From Rhodothermia bacterium (lineage in GTDB: Bacteria; Bacteroidota; Rhodothermia; Rhodothermales; JABDKH01), in assembly GCA_018679295.1 (NCBI GenBank), contig JAHHLP010000083.1:1-7555 (forward strand): a DNA stretch of 7,555 bases, written 5' to 3'. Within the stretch, counting starts at the first letter, position 1. Every line of letters begins with the position of its first letter. A model generated the notes under the pieces. That model ran no database searches. It was not told the DNA's origin and saw only the letters and a program-made list of their open reading frames with translations. A program made the position numbers and the translations under genes. Positions 1 through 6,443 of the stretch are shown here, piece after piece.

Positions 1-1532
1 GGATCGTCCCGCTCGTTCAAGCCGTCACGGAGAGCACGGTAGGCTGGCTGGTCGTTGGTGTTCAGCTGATGTCCACCGTACCAGTCATCCTCGTTTCACT
101 GACCACGCTTCGCTACGGAAGACTCGATCGTGTAGTGTCGAGGGGGCTAACCTATGTGGCAGTACTCGGTCTGATCTTCTTCGCTTTCGTCGGCATCAAG
201 GGACTAATAGATCCGTGGGTCGCGTCGCGCGACTTGCCCGTGAATATCGTCTCAGGCCTACTCGTCGTGGTGCTGCTACTCATATTTGAGCGCGTCGCGA
301 TGCGGGCACGCGAGTATTTCTCGCAATTCTTTGCGACGGACCGCGAACGGGCGGCGCGGCTCATCGACCGACTCCAGGAGCGTATTCGTGATTTTGTGGA
401 TATCAACGGACTCCTCCGAGAGTCTGTACACGTAGTCGGCAAGGCGTTCGACGTGCGCTCGGCCGTCCTTTTTGTTCAGACATCTGAAGATCCTGAGATG
501 TGGACCTCCGCTTCGTACCGTCCGCAACCCCCTTATCTGACTGAGCGTGCCGTGCGGTCGCTTTGGCCGCATTTCCGAGTAGAGGCCGCTCCATGGGCAT
601 TCAATCCGGAACTCAACCTCTCGCACCTGCCGGCAGAGAAGGCTATGATTCTCGTGGATCGAGGGGCGGTCCTCGCCGTACCGATCAAAGGCAAAGATCA
701 ACCCGTAGGGTTGCTCGTCCTTGGACGCAAGACTGCGCGGCGAGCCGTCTACAATGTGGAGGATCTCGATCGGTTACGCTCTTTCGCACGACATCTTGCC
801 CTCGCGATCGAACGACTCGAGCTGGTTGAAAAGCAGAAGGAACTGGTTCGTCAGAGTTCGGAAGCCCAGATGATGGCGCTACGCGCTCAGATCAACCCGC
901 ACTTCCTCTTCAATGCACTCAACACCATCGCGGCTTCGATCGACGAGCGACCCGACCTGGCCGAGTCGACCGTAGAGAACCTCGCGCACATATTCCGATA
1001 CACGCTGCAGACCGGTAACAAGCCGTTTGTGACTCTAGAGAACGAGATCTCACTCGTGCGAAACTACCTGGACATCGAGCAGGCGCGATTCGGCAGCCGC
1101 CTCAGGGTGACGATCGACATCGAATCGGGGATCGGAGGCTTCCTGGTTCCGGCGTTTGCCGTGCAAACACTTGTCGAGAACGCGGTTAAACACGGAATCG
1201 AAAAAGGTAGAAATGAGGGCCACGTAACAATCGCGGCGCAAAAAGACAGAAATGGAGTCATGATCTCGGTGGCGGATTCGGGAATTGGGATACCTGCTTT
1301 GTTCGAGAGTAACCCGGACGAGGAAATCGATACATCTTTTTTCGGAATCGGCCTTCGAAATGTAACCGCACGCCTCGAATACCTGTATGGTAGAGTGGAT
1401 CTGTTCAGGATCGTGAGCAGACCGGGCGACGGAACCGTGGCGATACTGAGACTTCCTGATGCCGCGCAATCGGAACGATACCGTGACGCGGAATCACGTC
1501 ACCCCAGGCATCAGGATCTGGAACAGGAGTAA
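1..1532 (+). CDS. LytS-type sensor histidine kinase with GAF domain, 5'-truncated by the window edge
   Basis: Membrane sensor kinase that would autophosphorylate on histidine and pass phosphate to the regulator encoded 66 nt downstream. The frame is open from base 3 with no stop, and the peptide before the first ATG (69) is hydrophobic, so that ATG is probably internal and the true start lies outside the window. Numbering from the ATG at 69: hydrophobic segments lie at about -10 to 13, 26-49 and 57-75. A charged helical linker follows at 76-110, then a GAF-like domain at about 110-250 and a short coiled coil at 250-270. The His_kinase (PF06580) box QINPHFLFNALN carries the phospho-acceptor His278. 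The ATPase domain has an N-box LVENAVKHG (Asn371), G1 DSGIGIP (Asp403) and G2 GIGL (426-429), so all catalytic motifs are intact. The GAF ligand cannot be inferred. The family call is very secure. Confidence 0.95.
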   Translation, partial: IVPLVQAVTESTVGWLVVGVQLMSTVPVILVSLTTLRYGRLDRVVSRGLTYVAVLGLIFFAFVGIKGLIDPWVASRDLPVNIVSGLLVVVLLLIFERVAMRAREYFSQFFATDRERAARLIDRLQERIRDFVDINGLLRESVHVVGKAFDVRSAVLFVQTSEDPEMWTSASYRPQPPYLTERAVRSLWPHFRVEAAPWAFNPELNLSHLPAEKAMILVDRGAVLAVPIKGKDQPVGLLVLGRKTARRAVYNVEDLDRLRSFARHLALAIERLELVEKQKELVRQSSEAQMMALRAQINPHFLFNALNTIAASIDERPDLAESTVENLAHIFRYTLQTGNKPFVTLENEISLVRNYLDIEQARFGSRLRVTIDIESGIGGFLVPAFAVQTLVENAVKHGIEKGRNEGHVTIAAQKDRNGVMISVADSGIGIPALFESNPDEEIDTSFFGIGLRNVTARLEYLYGRVDLFRIVSRPGDGTVAILRLPDAAQSERYRDAESRHPRHQDLEQE

Positions 1533-1582
1533 TCAACGGGTGACCCTTGAGTCCCATTGACATCGAGCCAATCGCATCCTGA

Positions 1583-1588
1583 AAAGGG
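1583..1588 (+). promoter_or_regulatory. Ribosome binding site of the response regulator
   Basis: The purine run AAAGGG ends 10 nt before the ATG at 1599. It is the best Shine-Dalgarno-like match in the window. It favours the ATG at 1599 over an in-frame TTG at 1557, which would add 14 residues before the receiver domain's normal beginning. Confidence 0.55.
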
Positions 1589-1598
1589 TATTGAGAAT

Positions 1599-2435
1599 AT
1601 GTTGAAAGCATTCATTGTAGATGACGAAGCACCCGCTCGCAGCAGGCTAAAGAAACTGCTGAAGCCGCTCGAAGAATCGGGAGATGTTGAACTCGCCGGC
1701 GAGGCCGAGGACGGAGTCGAAGCGCTGCAGAAACTCAACGGCTCCGACGTGGACTTGGTGTTTCTGGATATCAAGATGCCGGAACTCGACGGCTTTGGAG
1801 TCATCGAGCGGCTGGACCCTGAAGCCCGACCGTCGGTCGTGTTCACAACTGCGTTCGATGAGTATGCCATCAAGGCTTTCGACGCAAACGCGGTCGACTA
1901 TCTCCTGAAACCCATCACCAGGGACCCGCTTCAGGAGGCCGCGAACAGGGTCAGAACGGCGCGGCGTGCTCCCGACGACCTGAAAGTTGACGATGAGCGA
2001 TTGGCCCGACTCCTCGATTGGATTGATGCACATGAGGATCTGGTCGACGCTGTTCCCCCAAAGGACTCGAATGCGCATCTGAAACAGATCTCAATTCCTT
2101 ACCGTGACCGAATACTGATCGTGCCCGTTGAGCGGCTGATCTCGGCAGAAATTTCAGAAGGCATCACGCGGCTACACGTGCTCGAGGAACCGGACGGTGC
2201 GCCCAAGAAGAAGCTGCGTCAGCACATTGTCAGCTACACGCTCGAGCAGCTTGAATCGAATCTTGATCCGGAACACTTCATGCGGGTTCACCGGTCTGCG
2301 ATCGTGCAGATCGACCACATTACGGAGATGATCTCCTGGTTTAGCGGTCGCTATAAGCTGGTGATGACTGGCGGCCACGAGGTGATTGCGAGCCGTGAGC
2401 GCTCGAAACAGCTCAAAGACAGGCTCATGATGTAA
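1599..2435 (+). CDS. LytTR-family response regulator (LytR/AlgR type)
   Basis: Cytoplasmic DNA-binding regulator of 278 aa, partner of the upstream LytS-type kinase. The receiver domain (1-125) opens with MLKAFIVDDEAPAR, with acidic pocket Asp8/Asp9. It has phospho-acceptor Asp57 in FLDIKMPELDG, switch Thr84 in FTTAFDEYA and Lys104 in YLLKPI, so the active site is complete. An acidic linker (about 125-160) leads to a LytTR DNA-binding domain at about 161-275, recognised by the ISIPYRDRILIVPVERL strand region and FMRVHRSAIVQID (His231, Arg232, Ser233). LytTR regulators typically bind pairs of short direct repeats upstream of targets. The ATG at 1599 is chosen because the receiver starts right after it and an RBS precedes it. 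The pair is probably co-transcribed with the kinase gene. Targets are unknown; the SpoIID-like gene next door is a candidate by position only. Confidence 0.96.
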   Translation: MLKAFIVDDEAPARSRLKKLLKPLEESGDVELAGEAEDGVEALQKLNGSDVDLVFLDIKMPELDGFGVIERLDPEARPSVVFTTAFDEYAIKAFDANAVDYLLKPITRDPLQEAANRVRTARRAPDDLKVDDERLARLLDWIDAHEDLVDAVPPKDSNAHLKQISIPYRDRILIVPVERLISAEISEGITRLHVLEEPDGAPKKKLRQHIVSYTLEQLESNLDPEHFMRVHRSAIVQIDHITEMISWFSGRYKLVMTGGHEVIASRERSKQLKDRLMM

Positions 2436-2440
2436 GACGC

Positions 2441-2496
2441 GTGCTCGGTCACCGGATGGTGCCGGACACTGCGGACGACAGCTCCAAGCCGAGCAC
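2441..2496. repeat. Inverted repeat with nested hairpin between the regulator and SpoIID-like genes
   Basis: GTGCTCGG (2441-2448) and CCGAGCAC (2489-2496) are perfect 8-bp inverted arms about 40 nt apart. Inside them CACC-GGAT-GGTG (2450-2461) can form a small hairpin. The structure begins 6 nt after the regulator's stop. There is no T-run, so it is not a classical intrinsic terminator. It could be an mRNA structure between the two genes, or chance in GC-rich DNA. Confidence 0.35.
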
Positions 2497-2583
2497 CGAT
2501 GTGCATCACGCAACCGGCCTCGGAACCTCGGCGACGTGCAACAGCGTTGTACCGATGTCCCGCCCAGTCCTCCCGCCAGAATC

Positions 2584-3951
2584 ATGCACAAGCTCTTGTA
2601 CGCGACTGTGACCGCAGTCGCGCTGCTGACCGTACCTACCTCATCAGCTCAAAGTGAGTCGGTCAAGGTCCGGCTCTTTGCCGGCACGAATCCAACCGGG
2701 GTCACGATCATTCCCGAAAGCAGTCCGCTTACGCTATTAGCGGATCGCGACCATGAACCTCTGGCGTCGATATCTCCGCCCGACAGCGTGCTTATCGCCC
2801 GCGGACCAATCGATCTACGAACAGTGGCGGGTTCACTGCAGATCAACCTGCCGGAACTCGTCGTCCGCTCAGAGCCGGGCGGCGCTTTTCTCGTTCAGGT
2901 ACGAGACGACGCGGGTAGGACAACGGAGCGCCGCTTCTCGGGTCAGCTCCACATCTCAACCGACGCACAGTCAAGACGCATCACCATTCTGAACGAGGTC
3001 GATCGGGAAACCTATGTGGCAGCAGTAGTCGCCAAGGAGTACGATCTCGATGACGGCGAGGGCGCACGGGCAATGGCAATAGTAGCGAGGACGTTTATCA
3101 GCCGCGCCGCGCGAGAGGGAGACGGTACCGCTTCCGACGGACTTGCCGCCCAAGTCTTTCGAGGTGTTGACGTTATCACTGAAGCTTCGCGCGAGGCTGC
3201 CGAGTCAACACGCGGACTTATCCTGACATACGACAACGCACCTATCGTCGCCGTCTACTCGGCGTCGAATGGCGGACACTCGGCGAGCAACGCCGATGTT
3301 TGGTCGGGTGAACCGCTGCCCTACCTTCGAGCTCGCCGGGATAGGTATGATCGCGCGGCATCTCCTCACAGTAACTGGTCCTTTGAAGCGTCTGTCACCG
3401 ACGTCCACGAGCTACTCGCACCGAAGTTTGGAACAGGGGTCGAGAAGGTGACTGTGGGTGAGCGCTCAAGCGACGGACGCGTAGGTACGGTGGACATCCG
3501 TACGACTGACGGTGGCACTGAGCCGATGAATGGAAACGAGTTCCGCATGTTAGTCTCGAGGAAGTTTGGTGCGACCTCCTTACGAAGTACTCGCTTTGAA
3601 ATGAAACGGCGCGGCGACAATTATGAGTTTAAGGGCTCCGGATTTGGTCATGGGGTCGGACTGAGTCAGTGGGGCGCCCACGAAATGGCGAAGCGAGGCT
3701 ACAACCACCAGGAGATTCTGAGTCACTACTACCCTGGTACAGAGCTTACTGCGGTCGAGAGTGCCGGCGAGCGGCCGATACCAGCGTTCGCGGAAAACCT
3801 GAGACCGGCCACCGCTGAAGATCGAGAGGAGAGATCTGAACCGATCGCAACGGCTGATGGGACGCTCGAGCCGCGTCTGATCGGATGGACGCGTGCGGCC
3901 TCCGAAGCTCCTCGTGCACCGCGCGCAAAACGCAACCGACCCGGCTGGTAA
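2584..3951 (+). CDS. Secreted SpoIID/LytB-domain protein, probable peptidoglycan glycan-strand hydrolase
   Basis: 455 aa from the ATG at 2584. Residues 1-22 form a clear signal peptide ending near TSSAQ, which favours this start over a GTG at 2536 that would put 16 polar residues in front. An all-beta region (about 25-135) is followed by the SpoIID core. It contains VDRETYVAAVVAKEYD, with the putative catalytic Glu152 by family position, then the helix ARAMAIVARTF, VYSASNGGHSAS, and the hallmark GHGVGLSQWGA (Gly355 onward). In sporulating Firmicutes SpoIID is a lytic transglycosylase acting on glycan strands stripped of stem peptides; many non-sporulating bacteria carry the domain. The core ends at HYYPGTEL (388). 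The last 67 residues are a polar, Arg/Pro/Ala-rich tail not typical of the domain. The gene lies 148 nt after the two-component pair, suggesting but not proving shared control. Enzyme activity is inferred from the family. Confidence 0.9.
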   Translation: MHKLLYATVTAVALLTVPTSSAQSESVKVRLFAGTNPTGVTIIPESSPLTLLADRDHEPLASISPPDSVLIARGPIDLRTVAGSLQINLPELVVRSEPGGAFLVQVRDDAGRTTERRFSGQLHISTDAQSRRITILNEVDRETYVAAVVAKEYDLDDGEGARAMAIVARTFISRAAREGDGTASDGLAAQVFRGVDVITEASREAAESTRGLILTYDNAPIVAVYSASNGGHSASNADVWSGEPLPYLRARRDRYDRAASPHSNWSFEASVTDVHELLAPKFGTGVEKVTVGERSSDGRVGTVDIRTTDGGTEPMNGNEFRMLVSRKFGATSLRSTRFEMKRRGDNYEFKGSGFGHGVGLSQWGAHEMAKRGYNHQEILSHYYPGTELTAVESAGERPIPAFAENLRPATAEDREERSEPIATADGTLEPRLIGWTRAASEAPRAPRAKRNRPGW

Positions 3952-4533
3952 CAACCGTCCGACCGACCCGGCGCCGATATGGTGCGGCGTTTCACCGTGG
4001 ACGAGCGTGGTCACTCGATGCCTCTCCAGTGGACTACTCGCTACACGGACACCATAGTACCTTGCCGGGCCGCGGGCCGCGGCGTAGTCTGCATCATCCA
4101 AACGGTCCGGTTGCCCCGGGCCTCCATCTCTTACGAACCACGCCCGCCACCCGGTTCTGCAGCCACTGGGTTTAAGACGTACGCGGGCCCCTTTCAATCA
4201 ACGCACACTTGTACTACAGGACGAATTCAGGCACCGTCGCCTTCAGGGACGGTTCCCTGAGATTGCTTGCTCATGCAGCAGTTTCAGGTTACGTACTGCC
4301 GGGTATTCCAAACGGCACCGAACCCTGGACGACACGCGTTGCTTCCACGCTTCGGCGCCCCACCGAGATTTGGTCGACCACTCTGGAACTGCCGATTGCC
4401 TGGATCGCCGAACATCGTCCGGATTTTGGATCTCCTCTAATCACACGAAGCTCGCTGTCGCTCTCGCAACCCGTGATAAGGCAGCAGGTATATTCCGCTT
4501 CTACATCCGCGTGATCCAGATACCCGATACGAC
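3952..4533. other. 582-nt region without a convincing gene
   Basis: Short open frames occur here on both strands: + 3979-4260, + 4209-4514, and the end of a - strand frame running over the preceding gene. None has a recognisable domain, a plausible RBS or natural-looking composition; the products are Arg/Pro/Ser/Thr-rich. The left half is very GC-rich, including a doubled GGGCCGC near 4069-4082. The right half is closer to its surroundings and holds a hairpin at 4243-4260. The region probably contains the 3' end of the SpoIID-like transcript and the promoter/5' leader of the FG-GAP gene. A decayed gene or small RNA cannot be excluded. Confidence 0.5.
4243..4260 (+). other. Perfect hairpin, 7-bp stem with CGGT loop
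   Basis: TCAGGGA-CGGT-TCCCTGA is a perfect 7-bp stem with a 4-nt loop. It lies 291 nt after the SpoIID-like stop and 273 nt before the FG-GAP start. No T-run follows on either strand, so it is not a standard intrinsic terminator. It may be a structured RNA element, a transcript 3' end or a protein-binding palindrome. Confidence 0.4.
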
Positions 4534-6318
4534 TTGACCATACCTGAGACAGGCATTTTCAGTACTGGATGGCTGCTACTTTTGACAATTGCCATCAATG
4601 CGACGATAGACATCGATCGCTCGATCGCACAGGAGAGCAACCTGACTTCCAACGTAAGTGCTGTCACTCCGGGCCAAAGTCTCGTCGGAGCACCAGCCGA
4701 CGGCGCAATCACAATTGACCTTGTACTGCCGGTGGATCCCGTATCGGTTCGTGCAGAGACCTTCCGCGTCTTCGGCCGATGGTCCGGTCCGGCGATGGGG
4801 ATCCTGTATCTCGAAGAAGCCGACACACGCATTCGTTTCGAGCCGGCCGAGCCCTTCTTTGCGGGTGAGACGATAACCGTATCGCTATCCGACAGCATTC
4901 GGTTTACGGATGGAAGCGGACTCGAGTCGGGCTTCAGCTGGAGTTTCTGGATTGAGGCGGCTCCGGCAATCCTGGCGGTGCGCGAGGTGGCCCGAATCCC
5001 CATCCGTCAGCAAGGCGAATCATTCATTCAGTCCTACGGCGCCTATGCAGGCGATTTCAACGACGACGGCTGGAGCGATCTGGTGATACCGAATGAGCAG
5101 TCCAGGGATCTCCGCGTGTTCATGAATCAGCAGGGTGCCTACGCCGACTTCGAAGTATATCCGCTGCCGTCCAGCCTCGTCCCTAGTACGAACGAGGGTG
5201 GCGACTTCAACCGCGACGGTTTCCTGGACCTCGCTGTCGGGAGCGGCGGCAACGAGAACGTCTACATCGCCACGGGTGATGGAACGGGCGCGCTGTCCGT
5301 GGGGAGTCCCTTAGCTACTGACGGCAATGTGCGCGGCTTGTGCGTCCTCGATGTCGACGCCGATGGTGACGAAGACATCGTGACCGCCAGTCGCGCCGCC
5401 TCCTCACTCTACCTCTTGGTCAACAACGGAGACGGCACTTTCCGAAACCGAATTCCGGTGGACGGACACGGGGACCAAGAGACTTCATGCGCCGTCGGGG
5501 ACGCAAATGGCGACGGCATCATGGATCTCTTTGTGGGTTCGCTCGGTTCCGGCCACATTGCTTTGCTGCTTGGCAACGGCCGCGGCGGACTCAACCTTTC
5601 CGACCGAGTGACGATCGAGGGGAGGCCGTGGATGCTCGCCGCAGGAGACGTCGATCTGGACGGCTTTGCGGATGTGGTTGCGGCCGGGTCCGACGGCGAT
5701 GTTGTCGCCGTGGTCAGGAGTGACGGGCGTGGACTGCTCGAGAACCCCGAACACTACGCCGCCGGTCTCTTTCCCCTCGCGATCGATCTCGGAGATATCG
5801 ATGGCGATGGAGATCTCGACATGGTTTCGAGTAACTTTCGTTCGTCCAACTTTACGGTCTTCGAGAATCTGGGGGATGGCACTTTTCGGCGCGACCGAAG
5901 CTATCGGGCCGCGCGGGCAGGATCGTGCGCCATCCTGCACGATCGTGACAACGATGGAGACCTCGACCTCACTGGGGTTGATGAACTGGAAGACCTGTTG
6001 ATCCTGTTCGATACGGACGCCATCGGAACTGCTTCCGTCGACGAGTCGCCCGGATCGATCATCCCCGCCAGCCTGACAGCTTGGCCAAACCCGTTTTCGG
6101 AGCAGATCGTACTCCGGTACCGGTCGCATAGACCCGCCGGAGTCCGAATTCTCATTTACGATATTCTTGGCCGCGTCGTATCCGTACTCCACGACGGGCC
6201 CTCGCCCCCTGATAGCGAGACCGCATGGATTCCGTCAAGCCTGCCCGCCGGCGTGTATATCGCCACCGTCGAAGCCGGTGAACACCGGATTTCCAAGCCG
6301 GTCTTCTATCGGCCCTGA
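4534..6318 (+). CDS. Secreted FG-GAP (VCBS-type) seven-repeat propeller protein with Ig-like domain and T9SS-like C-terminal domain
   Basis: 594 aa exported protein. The start is TTG at 4534, the only plausible start after the in-frame stop at 4477; the first in-frame ATG (4795) falls inside the Ig-like domain. No Shine-Dalgarno is visible. Residues about 8-32 form a signal-like hydrophobic stretch ending at SIAQE. Residues about 38-146 resemble a bacterial Ig-like (SbsA/Big_5) domain. Seven FG-GAP repeats follow, each with a DxDxDGxxD-type calcium-binding loop at Asp174, 224, 273, 323, 372, 421 and 470. The period is a strikingly even 49-50 residues, fitting a seven-bladed beta-propeller. 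The last 80 residues match a T9SS type A sorting domain: AWPNPF (516-521), YDILGRVV, LPAGVYIATVEAG and a final beta strand. The expected route is Sec export, then T9SS release or surface anchoring. The ligand is unknown; no enzymatic domain was seen. Confidence 0.92.
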   Translation: MTIPETGIFSTGWLLLLTIAINATIDIDRSIAQESNLTSNVSAVTPGQSLVGAPADGAITIDLVLPVDPVSVRAETFRVFGRWSGPAMGILYLEEADTRIRFEPAEPFFAGETITVSLSDSIRFTDGSGLESGFSWSFWIEAAPAILAVREVARIPIRQQGESFIQSYGAYAGDFNDDGWSDLVIPNEQSRDLRVFMNQQGAYADFEVYPLPSSLVPSTNEGGDFNRDGFLDLAVGSGGNENVYIATGDGTGALSVGSPLATDGNVRGLCVLDVDADGDEDIVTASRAASSLYLLVNNGDGTFRNRIPVDGHGDQETSCAVGDANGDGIMDLFVGSLGSGHIALLLGNGRGGLNLSDRVTIEGRPWMLAAGDVDLDGFADVVAAGSDGDVVAVVRSDGRGLLENPEHYAAGLFPLAIDLGDIDGDGDLDMVSSNFRSSNFTVFENLGDGTFRRDRSYRAARAGSCAILHDRDNDGDLDLTGVDELEDLLILFDTDAIGTASVDESPGSIIPASLTAWPNPFSEQIVLRYRSHRPAGVRILIYDILGRVVSVLHDGPSPPDSETAWIPSSLPAGVYIATVEAGEHRISKPVFYRP

Positions 6319-6402
6319 GACACTGGTTTGGGGGTCAGATCAAACTTCACAATGCTACGAAGAAACTTTTGAGTAGTTGTGGAGAAAGAGGCCGATCTTT
6401 TC

Positions 6403-6416
6403 GCGCTAAGTAGCGC
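6403..6416. promoter_or_regulatory. Interrupted palindrome upstream of the deoxyhypusine-synthase-like gene
   Basis: GCGCTA-AG-TAGCGC is a perfect 6-bp inverted repeat around 2 nt, ending 27 nt before the ATG at 6444. Its size and place would suit a repressor operator or a 5'-leader hairpin, but one copy in a 125-nt gap could be chance. No promoter hexamers with proper spacing were found near it. Confidence 0.25.
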
Positions 6417-6443
6417 CGCACGTTCCTCAGCCGAAATTGGAGA

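Noticed and set aside
2536..2583. GTG start for the SpoIID-like gene, plus a CAAC-AGC-GTTG palindrome
   Set aside because: It would place a polar stretch before the signal peptide and has no RBS; the palindrome has only 4-bp arms.
3580..4197. 205-aa open frame on the - strand
   Set aside because: It lies largely antisense to the SpoIID-like gene, ends in GC-rich DNA, is Arg-rich and shows no domain; a shadow frame.
4483..4500. TATATT as a possible -10 box for the FG-GAP gene
   Set aside because: No matching -35 or Bacteroidota TTTG element at the right distance; a single hexamer is not enough.
4209..4514. 101-aa + frame that could be a small gene before the FG-GAP protein
   Set aside because: TTG start without RBS, no recognisable domain or signal peptide, Ser/Thr/Arg-rich; kept only as a possibility within the gene-poor stretch.
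4613..4628. Tandem TCGATCGC repeated twice
   Set aside because: Lies within the coding sequence of the signal region, only two short copies; likely chance.
4437..5003. 188-aa open frame on the - strand
   Set aside because: Antisense to the FG-GAP gene start, with Ser/Arg-rich low-information composition and no motif.
5485..6192. 235-aa open frame on the - strand
   Set aside because: It mirrors the repetitive Asp-rich loops of the FG-GAP gene; Asp codons read backwards avoid stops, so the open frame is expected by chance.
6319..6443. Intrinsic terminator after the FG-GAP gene
   Set aside because: No stem followed by a T-run; the GGGGTCAGATC stretch has no inverted partner.
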